64,000 nt of DNA, from the NCBI GenBank assembly GCA_963732845.1, contig CAVTBE010000018.1, positions 1-64,000 of the forward strand, in the 5' to 3' direction. Shown piece by piece: positions 50,638-60,577 of this stretch (the stretch's first letter is position 1; each line of letters opens with the position of its first letter). The notes under the pieces were generated by a model. That model did no database searches. It saw only the letters and a list, made by a program, of their open reading frames with translations, and had not been told where the DNA came from. Source of the stretch: CAVSRC01 sp963732845. GTDB taxonomy: Bacteria > Pseudomonadota > Alphaproteobacteria > Rhizobiales > Kaistiaceae. The position numbers were made by a program, and so were the translations under genes.

Positions 50638-51579
50638 TCACGCATAGCGCCCGGTGAGGGCGTGGCGGACCTTGCGCAGCTGCATCTTCATCGCGATGTG
50701 CAGCGAGCGCCCCGTCGAAATCCCGAAGGCGTCATGATCGAGAATGGCATCGGCGGTGGGATGCAGTTCCACCGTGCGTGGATGGCGCAGCGGAAACGCC
50801 ATCGGTTGCGGCGGGCTGTCGATCAGAAAACGCGGCTTCTCGGTCGTCATGTGCGTGGCGTCGGCGCCGGCGCCGTCGTTGTCGATCAGATTGACCGACG
50901 GGATGACGGCCAGCAGGCCGCGGCGCCACAGGCTGTAGCACACCTGATAGTCCCAGGTGTCGACGCGGCGGTTCACCGTGTTGTCGAAGTGCCGCTCCCA
51001 TTCCTGCTGGGTCGCCCAGGGTGCACCGTAGTTCTCGCGCAGGAAGGCGGCGCTGCGATGATCGTTCCAGTCGCTCATGTCGAGATCGACGAGGTGCCAT
51101 GTCCGCCGCCAGGTCGCCCAGCCCCACATATTGAGGTTGCGGACGAAGAGGTAGCTGTCGTCGGAGGTCGTCCGGCCCGCGGTGAAGTTGCACCCGCTGA
51201 TGATGGCGATCCACTCGTCGTCGCGGTAGCGCTCGAGCAGCTCGGTGCAGTACGGAAAGAAGCTCGGTTCGGCGATGATATCGTCCTCGAGGATGATGCC
51301 GCGCTCCTCGTTCTCGAAAAACCACGATATCGCGCCGCCGATCGAACGCTTGCAGCCGACGTTGTGCTCGCGAAAGAGCGTGCGCACGTCGCACGGCCAA
51401 TCGATGTTCGAGACGATCCGGCGCACTTCGGCGCAGCGTTCGGCGTCGGTCGGGTGGCCGGGCCGCGGCCCGTCCGCGGCCACGTAGAGCCGGTTCGGCC
51501 GGATCGCCCGCAGGCGATCCATCGCCCCTGTGGTTTGCTTGGGGCGGTTGAAGACGCAGAGGAGAACCGGGGTGTCCAT
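50638..51579 (-). CDS. GT2-like glycosyltransferase
   Basis: The 313-residue protein reads MDTPVLLCVFNRPKQTTGAM, a nucleotide-sugar-binding start typical of GT-A enzymes, with an Asp-rich metal motif GIILEDDIIAEPSFF near residue 100 and the later NLNMWGWATWRRTWHLVD. Similar proteins occur in LPS/capsule clusters and are often named HlpA-like. Sugar and acceptor are unknown. ATG 51579 is preferred to TTG 51585. Confidence 0.75.
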   Translation of the reverse strand: MDTPVLLCVFNRPKQTTGAMDRLRAIRPNRLYVAADGPRPGHPTDAERCAEVRRIVSNIDWPCDVRTLFREHNVGCKRSIGGAISWFFENEERGIILEDDIIAEPSFFPYCTELLERYRDDEWIAIISGCNFTAGRTTSDDSYLFVRNLNMWGWATWRRTWHLVDLDMSDWNDHRSAAFLRENYGAPWATQQEWERHFDNTVNRRVDTWDYQVCYSLWRRGLLAVIPSVNLIDNDGAGADATHMTTEKPRFLIDSPPQPMAFPLRHPRTVELHPTADAILDHDAFGISTGRSLHIAMKMQLRKVRHALTGRYA

Positions 51580-51836
51580 GAACAATACGCCAGTCGCGCA
51601 GGTCGATCCGGGTCAGATGCCACACGGACGAAGGTGCGGTCCAACAAAATTCGCCGGACGGCGATTTCGCGGCTGGTGCGTATTTATGACAGATGCTAGG
51701 GGTTCCCTATTCGCGCCGCAGTGAGCCATGTTCGATTTGCGCCTTGCGGTGGGGGGGGGGAGACCATCCCTTTGCAGATGGGGAGACGGCTGGAGTTTAG
51801 CTGCCCGGCGAGACAGGTATTATCCAGAGCGTGGAC

Positions 51837-53075
51837 ATGACCTTTCACCGGTGGATCGAGATCGCGGCGCTTGGTAGCCTTGCGGGCATCTTTTTCATTC
51901 TTCCCATCTATGCCCCGCAGGGGGTGGATATATTCGCAGTTGCGTTCTTTCTGCTTGGCTCCCTGCTCATCGACAAACACGATATCGAGGTCGCCGACTG
52001 GACCGGGCGGCGGCCGTTCGTCTTTGTCTGCGCGGCGCTGACCCTGGCGATTCCGTTCATCAGCGGCGCCTGCTCGGTCAACGGTTTCCGGGCGCAGGTG
52101 GGCTCCGGCGTCTATGTCGTCGCCGCCCCGGCGGCGCTGTTTCTGGTGGCCTCCAAGGCCCGCTTCCATCTCGTCGGAGCGGACGGGGTCAGGCGCCTGA
52201 TCCTGGCGGCGATCTTCGTCGGCCTGGTCCCGGCGACGATCTACAGCCTGCTGGTCGCCGCCCCGCCGCCGGAGCGCTTCCACCTGCCGGGCCAGCCGGC
52301 GCTGAACATCGCTTCGGTCTATCTCAGCGGCATGTCGGTGATCACGCTGTACCTGACGGCCGACCTGTCGCGGCGGGCGCGCATTGCCGGCTATGTCGCG
52401 GTGTGTGCCCTGCTGGTGCTGGGGCTGCTCACCGCCAGCCGCACATTCATCGTCAGCACGGCCGTGATCCTCGGCGTCTACGCCTTCACCATCCGCCACC
52501 GCAAGGCGCTGCTGCGCGAGATGGCGGCGATCATCGGCGTCACGCTGGCCATGCTGGCGGCGTCGCTGTTCGCCTTTCGCGGCAGCCTGGCGCGGCTGTT
52601 CGAACAGCACCATTACGGCTTCTTCGACGGCCGCCTGCAAACCTGGGCGGACGGCTGGGAGCTGTTCCGCCGCTATCCGCTGTGCGGCATCGGCCCGAGC
52701 ACGTTCTACGACGTGTCGCTCAATCCGCTCTACATCGAACGGACCCAGCAGGGCATCAAGTTCGTGCCCTTCTACCACGCCCACGACATCCTGCTGAACA
52801 CGCTGGCCGAAGGCGGCATCATCCTCGGCGTCCTGCTCATCGTCATGATCGCCGCGGCGATCTACGGCTGCGTCATCATCCTGAAGAAGGATCCCGGCAA
52901 CCCGTTCGGCCTCATCGCCGCCGCCTTCATAGTCACGTTCCTGGTGATCGGCGTCTTCGAGAACACCCTCGTCCGCCCCGTCCTCTTCCCGCTGGCCATA
53001 TTCATCGGCCTCGGTATGAACGTTACCTGGCGCGGTCGGCCGCCGGGCGTCAGCTCAGGCGAAGCCAGGCGATGA
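51837..53075 (+). CDS. O-antigen ligase/polymerase family membrane protein
   Basis: The 412-residue protein has about ten to twelve membrane helices and the Wzy_C/WaaL signature near residue 300: PLCGIGPSTFYDV, then FYHAHDILLNTLAEGGIILG with the conserved His. It attaches or polymerises polysaccharide at the outer face of the inner membrane. A run of ten G lies at 51751-51760, 76 bases upstream. It ends 26 bases inside the convergent WecA-type gene. Confidence 0.85.
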   Translation: MTFHRWIEIAALGSLAGIFFILPIYAPQGVDIFAVAFFLLGSLLIDKHDIEVADWTGRRPFVFVCAALTLAIPFISGACSVNGFRAQVGSGVYVVAAPAALFLVASKARFHLVGADGVRRLILAAIFVGLVPATIYSLLVAAPPPERFHLPGQPALNIASVYLSGMSVITLYLTADLSRRARIAGYVAVCALLVLGLLTASRTFIVSTAVILGVYAFTIRHRKALLREMAAIIGVTLAMLAASLFAFRGSLARLFEQHHYGFFDGRLQTWADGWELFRRYPLCGIGPSTFYDVSLNPLYIERTQQGIKFVPFYHAHDILLNTLAEGGIILGVLLIVMIAAAIYGCVIILKKDPGNPFGLIAAAFIVTFLVIGVFENTLVRPVLFPLAIFIGLGMNVTWRGRPPGVSSGEARR

Positions 53076-54036
53076 GGGCCGCGGTCAGGGCGAGCCCAAG
53101 CCCGAGAGCGACGATCGGCATGGACGCGGCAAGGACGGCAAGGACAATCAGCAGCACGCCGAGCACAACGACCAGCGAACTGACAAACGCGTGGCCGAGG
53201 CTCCTGTCGACCGCCTTCTGATAGGCGTGATCGCGATGCGCCTGAGCCAGCGGCCGGCGTTTCGAGGCCCGCATCAGCAAGGTTGTGCTGGCATCGGCCA
53301 CGAAATAGAGCGGCAGCAGCAGAGCGGGGACGAGCGCACCCTTGGCGGCGGCGACGATCAATAGCCAACCCAGCGCATAGCCCAGTCCGGCGCTGCCGAC
53401 GTCACCCATGAAGACGCGGGCGGGAGGCCAGTTGAACAGGAGGAATCCGACGACGGCGGCGCCGACCACGATTGCCTCGCGGCCGACCGGGCCGAGCTCA
53501 GGACGGAACGCCGCCAGGACGACCAGTCCGAAGGCGACGATCGCCGCCTCACCGGCGGCGATACCGTCAATGCCATCCATGAAGTTGAACAGATTGATGA
53601 ACCACAGCCACGCCACGGCGACGACGACCCGGTCCACGGCCAGCGGCAGAAAGCCCGCCAGAATCGGCCTGTCGGACGGCAATGTGGCGAGCGCCAGCGC
53701 GACGGCGACGGCCTGGACCGCGAGCCGCACGCCGATATGCACGTTCTTCAGATCATCGGCGAAAGAGATGCCGGCGATCGCCGCCGCGCCGACGATGACC
53801 ACGGGGCTGGCGATCTGGCTGCCGGTGAGCCACAATGCCGCCCAGCCAACCAGGATGACGGCCATGAAGCCCAGGCCGCCGCCGCGCGGCGTCGGGCGTG
53901 TATGCGAGGAGCGCGCGTTCGGCAAATCGATCACCGCCCAGCGCAAAAGCCCGCGCAGCGTCAGCGCGCAGGCCGCGGCGGAGAGGACAAATGTCGCGCC
54001 GCCAAGCAGCAGGAATTCGGCGATCGGGCTTGTCAC
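53050..54036 (-). CDS. Undecaprenyl-phosphate glycosyl-1-phosphate transferase (WecA/WbpL type)
   Basis: The 328-residue membrane enzyme begins polysaccharide assembly by moving sugar-1-phosphate to undecaprenyl phosphate. Family motifs: TRPTPRGGGLGF, AGISFADDLKNV (catalytic Asp pair), NLFNFMDGIDGIAAGE, VFMGDVGSAGLGY and the His loop RPLAQAHRDHAYQ. GTG 54036 follows a GGGAG site; it is divergent from the CapD-like gene. Confidence 0.93.
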   Translation of the reverse strand: MTSPIAEFLLLGGATFVLSAAACALTLRGLLRWAVIDLPNARSSHTRPTPRGGGLGFMAVILVGWAALWLTGSQIASPVVIVGAAAIAGISFADDLKNVHIGVRLAVQAVAVALALATLPSDRPILAGFLPLAVDRVVVAVAWLWFINLFNFMDGIDGIAAGEAAIVAFGLVVLAAFRPELGPVGREAIVVGAAVVGFLLFNWPPARVFMGDVGSAGLGYALGWLLIVAAAKGALVPALLLPLYFVADASTTLLMRASKRRPLAQAHRDHAYQKAVDRSLGHAFVSSLVVVLGVLLIVLAVLAASMPIVALGLGLALTAALIAWLRLS

Positions 54037-54215
54037 ATTTGGCTCCCATGGGGGGATGATCTCTGCTACCAGTACGCGTGCTTTCGCACATGATTTTGAC
54101 GCAATGCTACTCGGTTTCCGGAACGGCGGCACGCCGGCAGAGACCCGCAGCGTATTGCGGCACCGAGACATGCCGAATTCCGGGATGAAATAGCGACGCT
54201 GTTGTGTATGCGGTT

Positions 54216-56102
54216 ATGAAAACGATTCTTCTGATCACGACCGACATGCTGATAGCAGCGATTGCGCTGTTTGGAGCATATCTTCTCCGCTACAATTTGT
54301 ATCTTCCACCGAATTTTGAAATCGTTTTGCTGTACATCGCGTTCTATTGCGTGGTTTCCGGCGTTGTATTCTTCCTGTTTGGGGTTCACCGCGGCGTCTG
54401 GCGCTATTCGTCCTTAAGCGACCTCAGGAACATCGTTCTCGCCACCACGACAACGATGATGATCTTCCTGCTGTCGATGTTCCTGATCGACCGCCTGGCT
54501 TCGATCCCGCGCTCGGTGCCGCTCATCGCCTGGTTCATGGTGATCGTGCTGCTGTCGGCGCCGCGCGCGGCCTTTCGCATCTGGACGGCTCGTCAACAGC
54601 TCGACGCGGAGCGGACAAGGCTGCTCATCTTCGGCTCTGCCGGCGAAGCCGAACGGGTGATCCGGCGCTTCGGGCTGGAATCGAGCGGGGCGCACAATGT
54701 CATCGGCATCGTTGAGTTCGACAGCAACCTGCCCGGCCGCAAGGTGCGCGGCACCGACATCCTCGGCGACGTCGCGCATCTCGACGAGATCATGGCGCGG
54801 CTCATCCAGGAGGGGCGGACGCCCGACACCTTCGTGGTCACGCAGCCGCGCGAGCATCGAACGGCGCTGCGGCGGATCACCGAGACCGGCATCAGCAACA
54901 AGATTCCCGTGCGGCGGGTGGTCGAGCCGTCGTCGCTGCTTGCCGGCGAGTCGGGGCCGCGACTGGACGCGCTGACGCTGGAGGACCTTCTCGGCCGTAA
55001 GCCGGCCCGCCTTGAACTGGAGCGCATCAGCCGGCTGATCGCGGGAAGCACGGTGCTGGTCACCGGCGCCGGCGGCAGCGTCGGCTCCGAAATCGTGCGT
55101 CAGGTGGCGCGCTTCCGGCCGGGCCGCATGGTGCTGCTCGACAGCAGCGAGTTCGCGCTCTACGCCATCGACCACGAGATGCAGGAGGACCACGCCCAGC
55201 TCGACCGCAAGAGCGTCATCGCCTCGGTGCGCGACCGCGAGACGATCTTCCGCCTGATGGCGAGCATGAAGCCCGATGTGGTTTTCCACGCCGCCGCCCT
55301 CAAGCACGTGCCGCTGATCGAATCGAATGCCTGCGAGGGCGTGCTGACCAACGTCATCGGTACCAGGAACGTTGCCGATGCCGCCGTCGCCAGCGGCGTC
55401 AAGGCGATGGTCATGATTTCGACCGACAAGGCGATCCGGCCAAGCAGCGTCATGGGAACCAGCAAGCGCGCGGCCGAGGCCTATTGCCAGGCGCTGGACG
55501 TGAGCGACACCGCGACGCGCTTCGTCACGGTGCGCTTCGGCAATGTGCTGGGCTCGAACGGCTCGGTGGTGCCGCTGTTCGACAAGCAGATCAAGGCGGG
55601 CGGGCCGGTGACCGTCACCCATCCGGAGATGAAGCGCTATTTCATGAGCATCCGCGAGGCGGCGGAGCTGGTGCTCCAGGCGGCCGCCTTCGGCGTGCTC
55701 GAACAGGAGCGCCGCGGCGGCATCCTGGTTCTCGACATGGGCGAGCCGATCAAGATCGTCGATCTCGCCCGCACCATGATCGCCATGGCCGGGCGCGTCC
55801 CGGAGGTGGATGTCCCCATCATCTTCACCGGCGTGCGGCCGGGCGAAAAGCTGTTCGAGGAACTGTTCGACCCGAGCGAGGCGAACGAGCTGGCCACCAC
55901 GGAGGGACTGATCGTGGCGCGGCCGCGGCTGACCGACATCAACAGCCTGCTGCCGCAACTGGCCGAGCTGGAAGGCATCGCGGCATCCGGCGACGAGCGC
56001 GCAACGATTGCCATGCTTGGCAGGATGATCACCGAATATCATCCGGCGGACGACGGTCCGGAGGTATCCGAGGCGGGCGGGCGCAGCGCGGCGACGGGGT
56101 GA
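54216..56102 (+). CDS. Membrane-bound nucleotide-sugar 4,6-dehydratase (CapD/WbpM-like)
   Basis: The ~628-residue protein has four N-terminal helices (TILLITTDMLIAAIALFGAY on), a first nucleotide-binding region (LLIFGSAGEAERV), then the catalytic SDR domain: VLVTGAGGSVGSEIVRQV, FHAAALKHVPLIE, MISTDKAIRPSSVMGTSKR and VRFGNVLGSNGSV. The active-site position reads MGTSKR where short-chain enzymes have YxxxK, as in WbpM-type. It makes 4-keto-6-deoxy sugar precursors. ATG 54216 is chosen; GTG 54204 is possible. Confidence 0.92.
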   Translation: MKTILLITTDMLIAAIALFGAYLLRYNLYLPPNFEIVLLYIAFYCVVSGVVFFLFGVHRGVWRYSSLSDLRNIVLATTTTMMIFLLSMFLIDRLASIPRSVPLIAWFMVIVLLSAPRAAFRIWTARQQLDAERTRLLIFGSAGEAERVIRRFGLESSGAHNVIGIVEFDSNLPGRKVRGTDILGDVAHLDEIMARLIQEGRTPDTFVVTQPREHRTALRRITETGISNKIPVRRVVEPSSLLAGESGPRLDALTLEDLLGRKPARLELERISRLIAGSTVLVTGAGGSVGSEIVRQVARFRPGRMVLLDSSEFALYAIDHEMQEDHAQLDRKSVIASVRDRETIFRLMASMKPDVVFHAAALKHVPLIESNACEGVLTNVIGTRNVADAAVASGVKAMVMISTDKAIRPSSVMGTSKRAAEAYCQALDVSDTATRFVTVRFGNVLGSNGSVVPLFDKQIKAGGPVTVTHPEMKRYFMSIREAAELVLQAAAFGVLEQERRGGILVLDMGEPIKIVDLARTMIAMAGRVPEVDVPIIFTGVRPGEKLFEELFDPSEANELATTEGLIVARPRLTDINSLLPQLAELEGIAASGDERATIAMLGRMITEYHPADDGPEVSEAGGRSAATG

Positions 56103-56126
56103 AGGCGCCGGGCCGGCGGGCTCCGG

Positions 56127-56591
56127 TCAGGCGGCGTCGGGCGTGGCGCCCTCGGTCAGCACCGAAAACAGCGCCGACTTGTCGGTCGAGGCGCGCAGCT
56201 TGCCGGCCATGCCGGGCTCGCGGAACAGGCGGGCGACGCGCGCCAGCGCCTTGAGGTGGTCGGCGCCGGCGCCCTCCGGTGCGAGCAGCAGGAAAATGAG
56301 GTCGACCGGCTGATCGTCAACCGCCTCGAAATCGATCGGCTTCGACAGGCGCGCGAACAGACCGAAGATGCGATCGAGCCCGGCAAGCTTGCCGTGCGGG
56401 ATGGCGATGCCGCCGCCGACGCCGGTGGAGCCCAGCTTCTCGCGCTGAACCAGCGTCTCGAAGATCTCGCGCTCTTCCAGGCCGGTGATCTCCGCCGCCT
56501 TTTCGGCCAGCGCCTGAATCGCCTGCTTCTTGCTGTTTGCCTTCAGCGAAGGCACGACGGCATCGGGTTTGATGAGGTCGCTCAGATCCAT
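56127..56591 (-). CDS. ptsN: Nitrogen PTS enzyme IIA
   Basis: The 154-residue protein has the EIIA-Ntr fold with the phosphorylated His in GGGIAIPHGKL and DLIFLLLAPEGAGADHLKAL. It works in the PTS-Ntr phosphorelay that adjusts potassium, carbon and nitrogen metabolism. It follows hpf and rpoN in the usual order. Confidence 0.94.
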   Translation of the reverse strand: MDLSDLIKPDAVVPSLKANSKKQAIQALAEKAAEITGLEEREIFETLVQREKLGSTGVGGGIAIPHGKLAGLDRIFGLFARLSKPIDFEAVDDQPVDLIFLLLAPEGAGADHLKALARVARLFREPGMAGKLRASTDKSALFSVLTEGATPDAA

Positions 56592-56658
56592 CTTGTCCAG
56601 TCCAGATCGTCCCAGCGGCGCGCCGGCGGCAAACGCCCATGGCAGCGTCTCATTGCCG

Positions 56659-57246
56659 TCATTTGTCGACGGCATCCCCTTTGGCAGTCCCCGACGGATC
56701 GATCCAGCCGATGTTGCCGTCATTGCGCCGATAGACCACGTTGATGCCGCCGTGGACGGCGTGACGGAAAACCATGACCGGCGCATCGGCCAGGTCCATC
56801 GCCATCACCGCATGGCCGACGGACATGGTGGCCAGACTGGTCGCCTCTTCGGCAATCACCACCGGCTTGTCGTCGACCGCCGCTTCGACCTCTTCGTCGG
56901 AAGCGGCGATGATGTAGGCGGCCGCCGGCAGGGGCTCGCCCTTCGCCGTGCCGCGGTGCTCCTTCAGCCGGCGCTTGTAGCGCCTGAGGCGCTTCTCGAT
57001 GCGTTCGGCGGCGGCATCGAAGCACTGATAGGCGTCCGGGCCCCTGCCCTCGCCCTTGAGAACGATGCCGGTGTCGAGGTGGATCGTGCAATCGCTGTGG
57101 AAGCCGGAGCCTTCGCGCTCGACGGTGACGTTGGCGTCGTAGCCGCCGTCGAAATATTTGTCGACGCCGAGTGCTATGCGCTCCTCGACGCGGCTCCGCA
57201 GGGCATCACCAATATCGATGTTCTTGCCTGAAATGCGCAGGCCCAT
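56659..57246 (-). CDS. hpf: Ribosome hibernation promoting factor, long form
   Basis: The 195-residue protein has the N-terminal RaiA-type domain (MGLRISGKNIDIGDALRSRV, YKRRLKEHRG) and the C-terminal dimerisation domain (MSVGHAVMAMDLADAPVMVF...GNIGWIDPS). It dimerises ribosomes in stationary phase. It sits between rpoN and ptsN. A short paralogue is at 5086-5436. Confidence 0.95.
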   Translation of the reverse strand: MGLRISGKNIDIGDALRSRVEERIALGVDKYFDGGYDANVTVEREGSGFHSDCTIHLDTGIVLKGEGRGPDAYQCFDAAAERIEKRLRRYKRRLKEHRGTAKGEPLPAAAYIIAASDEEVEAAVDDKPVVIAEEATSLATMSVGHAVMAMDLADAPVMVFRHAVHGGINVVYRRNDGNIGWIDPSGTAKGDAVDK

Positions 57247-57410
57247 GGAGGGTCGAACCTTCTAACGTGGCGGTCGGATATGCCAGCCTGGACGCGTGCA
57301 CCTCGATTGCGAAGCGACACGCCGGACCGGAACCTTGACCGGGGGGAACGTCTTTTCGCCGCCTCGCCGGCCCGTGCTCGGCGCCCTTCTAGGGAGGGCG
57401 CGGGAACAAG

Positions 57411-59030
57411 TCAACCGAGGGCTGAATCCGCCCGGTAAGCCACTGAATTGCTTCGTTCACCCGTGCCGGCGGCACCCTTGCCCAGCTTTGCCAGCTTCTC
57501 CCGGCGGCGCTGCACGGAAGACGGGATGCGCATTGCCTCGCGGTATTTGGCGACCGTGCGGCGCGCGATATCGACACCCGAATCGCGCAGCATCCTGACG
57601 ATCGTGTCGTCGGAGAGGACCGCTTCCGGCGCCTCCTCGTCGATGATGTGGCGGATACGGAAACGCACCGCCTCGGCCGAATGCGCCTCACCGCCCTCGG
57701 CGGAGGCGATGGCCGCGGTGAAGAAATATTTCAGCTCGAAGATGCCGCGCGGCGTCGCCATGTACTTGTTGGAGGTAACCCGCGAGACGGTCGATTCGTG
57801 CATGCTGATGGCTTCGGCGACGGTCTTCAGATTGAGCGGGCGCAGGTGGCGGACGCCGTGGGCGAGGAAAGCATCCTGCTGGCGGACGATCTCGGTGGAG
57901 ACCTTGAGGATGGTGCGGGCGCGCTGGTCGAGGCTCTTCACCAGCCAGTTGGCGGTCTGCAGGCAATCGGCGAGGTAGACCTTGTCGGTGTCGTTGCGGC
58001 GGCGGCCGAGCACGGTGGCGTAATAAGCCTGGTTGACGAGCACCCGCGGCAGCGTGCCGGTGTTGAGCTCGACATGCCAGCCGCCGTCCGGACCGGGGCG
58101 GACCATGACATCGGGCACGATCGGCTGGACGGGCAGGTCACCGAAGGCGCTGCCCGGCTTCGGATCGAGCGCGCGCAGTTCGGCGACCATGTCGGAGAGG
58201 TCTTCCTCGTCGACCTGGCAGAGCCGGCACAGGGCGCCGTATTCGCGCCGCGCAACCAGATCGAGATGGTCGACGAGGCGCGCCATGCAGGGGTCGAAGC
58301 GGTCGCGCTCGCGCAGCTGGATGGCAAGGCATTCGGCAAGGTCGTGGGCGCCGATGCCCACCGGGTCGAAGGTCTGCACCAGAGCCAGCGTGCGCTCGAC
58401 CAGGTCGACCGGCGCGTCGAGGCGCTGGGCAATGTCGGCGACATCGGCGCGCATGTAGCCGGCTTCGTCGATCTCGTTGATGAGCACGCGGCCGACCAAC
58501 CGCATGGCCGGGTCGGCAGTGGCGAGGCCGAGCTGGTTTTCGAGGTGGTCGGCGAGCGACTCGCGCTCGGCGACGAAGGCTTCGAGATTGTAGTCCTCGG
58601 CGCTGATCGGCTGGCGCGAGGGGGCCGTCGCCCAGCTCTCCGCCGGCAGGGCCGGCGGGGTCTCGCCGTCAGGCTTGCCGTGGTCGTCGGGGAAGACGTT
58701 GGAGAGGTCTGAATCGAGGCGGTCGGCGATCGCCTGCGGATCAACCTCCATGCGGGTTTCCATCCAGTCGGGCGGATCTTCGCCGAAATCGGAGCCGCCG
58801 TCGCGCGCGGCGGGCTCCGCCTCGGCCTTGGCGCCGCCATCGTCGCCGGCGGCGTCGCCACCCTCCTCGCCCTCGATCCTCTCGAGCAGCGGATTGCGCT
58901 CGAGTTCGGCGTCGACATAGGCGACCAGATCGAGATTGGAGAGCTGGAGCAGCTTGATCGCCTGCATCAGCTGCGGCGTCATCACCAGAGACTGGCTCTG
59001 GCGAAGCTCAAGCTTGTGCGAAAGTGCCAT
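57411..59030 (-). CDS. rpoN: RNA polymerase sigma-54 factor
   Basis: The 539-residue sigma factor has the N-terminal activator-interacting region (LELRQSQSLVMTPQLMQAIK), an acidic region II, the core-binding domain and the RpoN box ARRTVAKYRE with a nearby HTH (AISMHESTVSRVTSNKYMAT). It directs nitrogen and related genes with bacterial enhancer-binding proteins. lptB lies upstream on the same strand; hpf and ptsN follow. Confidence 0.97.
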   Translation of the reverse strand: MALSHKLELRQSQSLVMTPQLMQAIKLLQLSNLDLVAYVDAELERNPLLERIEGEEGGDAAGDDGGAKAEAEPAARDGGSDFGEDPPDWMETRMEVDPQAIADRLDSDLSNVFPDDHGKPDGETPPALPAESWATAPSRQPISAEDYNLEAFVAERESLADHLENQLGLATADPAMRLVGRVLINEIDEAGYMRADVADIAQRLDAPVDLVERTLALVQTFDPVGIGAHDLAECLAIQLRERDRFDPCMARLVDHLDLVARREYGALCRLCQVDEEDLSDMVAELRALDPKPGSAFGDLPVQPIVPDVMVRPGPDGGWHVELNTGTLPRVLVNQAYYATVLGRRRNDTDKVYLADCLQTANWLVKSLDQRARTILKVSTEIVRQQDAFLAHGVRHLRPLNLKTVAEAISMHESTVSRVTSNKYMATPRGIFELKYFFTAAIASAEGGEAHSAEAVRFRIRHIIDEEAPEAVLSDDTIVRMLRDSGVDIARRTVAKYREAMRIPSSVQRRREKLAKLGKGAAGTGERSNSVAYRADSALG

Positions 59031-59107
59031 TACGCGCTTGTTACCCCGCCCGGAAGTTGGTCCGGGAATTGCTTGTCCTCTCTTTGGTAGCGTAATGAGC
59101 GCCCGGG

Positions 59108-59962
59108 TTAAAGGCTAAACTGCTCGCCAAGGTAAAGGCGGCGGACTTCCGGGCTGCGCACGATTTCGTCAGGCCGCCCCTCGAACAGCACCTCACCGGA
59201 ATGGATGATGTAGGCGCGGTCGATGAGGCCGAGGGTCTCGCGCACGTTATGGTCGGTGATGAGAACGCCGATGCCCAGGCTGGTGAGATGGCGCACCAGC
59301 GCCTGGATGTCGCCGACGGCGATGGGATCGACGCCGGTGAAGGGTTCGTCGAGCAGCATGAAGGCCGGCCGGCTGGCTAGCGCCCGGGCGATTTCGCAGC
59401 GGCGGCGCTCGCCGCCCGACAGCGATACGGCCGGCGCATGGCGCAGATGGGTGATGCGGAACTCGTCGAGCAGGGCTTCCAGATGCTCCTCGCGGGTGTT
59501 CCTGTCCGGCTCGACGACCTCGAGGATGGCGCGGATGTTGCCCTCGACCGACAGGCCACGGAAGATCGAGGTCTCCTGCGGCAGATAACCGATGCCCATC
59601 CGTGCCCGGCGATACATGGGCATGTCGGTGACGTCGTGGCCGTCGATCTCGATGGTACCGCTGTTGGCCCGGATGAGGCCGGTGATCATGTAGAAGATGG
59701 TGGTCTTGCCGGCACCGTTGGGCCCGAGCAGCCCGACCGCCTCGCCGCGCGCCACGGCCAGACTGGCGTTCCGCACCACCAGACGCTTGTGATACGACTT
59801 GGCGAGGCCGTGGGCGATGAGCCAGCCGCGCCCGCCGGCGTCGGGAACAAGGCGCGATGGCGGGGTCGTGGCATGGGCCTGACGCCGTTGCCGTCCGCCG
59901 CCGCGGCTGTCCGTCTTTTCGCCTCCGCGACCGAAATGGCTCGCTGTCACCACGCCTGTCAT
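59108..59962 (-). CDS. lptB: LPS export ABC ATPase
   Basis: The 284-residue ATPase powers LPS extraction from the inner membrane. Walker A GPNGAGKTTIF, the Q-loop PQETSIFRGLSV, signature VSLSGGERRRCEIARAL, Walker B FMLLDEPFTGVDP and the LptB LITDHNVRETL are visible. An N-terminal extension of about 45 polar residues precedes the conserved domain. It follows lptC and lptA. Confidence 0.95.
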   Translation of the reverse strand: MTGVVTASHFGRGGEKTDSRGGGRQRRQAHATTPPSRLVPDAGGRGWLIAHGLAKSYHKRLVVRNASLAVARGEAVGLLGPNGAGKTTIFYMITGLIRANSGTIEIDGHDVTDMPMYRRARMGIGYLPQETSIFRGLSVEGNIRAILEVVEPDRNTREEHLEALLDEFRITHLRHAPAVSLSGGERRRCEIARALASRPAFMLLDEPFTGVDPIAVGDIQALVRHLTSLGIGVLITDHNVRETLGLIDRAYIIHSGEVLFEGRPDEIVRSPEVRRLYLGEQFSL

Positions 59963-60016
59963 AACCTCTTGATTGAGTTGCCGGGATAAGGCGCCGGCCA
60001 GTAGTTGTCGAGGGGG

Positions 60017-60577
60017 TTATTGCCCGGCGGCCTGTCCACCTGCGGGCTGGGGCGTGAAGATACCGCGGATCTGCTTGCCGGCATCCTGCTCGACGCGGGC
60101 TTGGCCGGTGGCGAGATTGACCAGCAGCCGGCTGCCAGTGATGACATTGCTGCCCTGGCTGAGAACGACGCCGCCCGACACGGTGATGGTCTGCGATTTC
60201 ATGTCGACGACGGCGGTCTTGCCGGTGACGGTCTGTTCGCCGGAACTGACGTAGACGCCGCCGGTCGCCTCGATGCGGCTGAAGCCCTCGGGGGTGGTGT
60301 TCTTGAGGTCCGAATAGAGCGTGATGGTGTCGGCCTTGAGCACCGTCTGGCCGCGCGTGACGACGACATTGCCGCTGAAGACGGAGATGCGCTGCTTGTC
60401 CTTTTCGGTGATCTCGAGGACGGTGGCATCGACCCGGATGGGGTCTTTCGACTGGGTCTGAAAGCCTTTGAACAGATCGGCCGTGGCGGCGCCCGCCGTG
60501 CCCGGAAACGCGGCCGTGAGGGCGACCGCAAAGAGGCCGGCCAGCCAGGCGGCGCTGAAGCGGCGAGACAGGATCAT
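60017..60577 (-). CDS. lptA: LPS transport periplasmic bridge protein
   Basis: The 186-residue protein has a signal peptide (SAAWLAGLFAVALTAAFPGTA) and the OstA-like beta-jellyroll: PIRVDATVLEITEKDKQRIS, TRGQTVLKADTITLYSD and TVTGKTAVVDMKSQTITVSG. It bridges LptC to the outer membrane. ATG overlaps the lptC stop (ATGA). Confidence 0.9.
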   Translation of the reverse strand: MILSRRFSAAWLAGLFAVALTAAFPGTAGAATADLFKGFQTQSKDPIRVDATVLEITEKDKQRISVFSGNVVVTRGQTVLKADTITLYSDLKNTTPEGFSRIEATGGVYVSSGEQTVTGKTAVVDMKSQTITVSGGVVLSQGSNVITGSRLLVNLATGQARVEQDAGKQIRGIFTPQPAGGQAAGQ

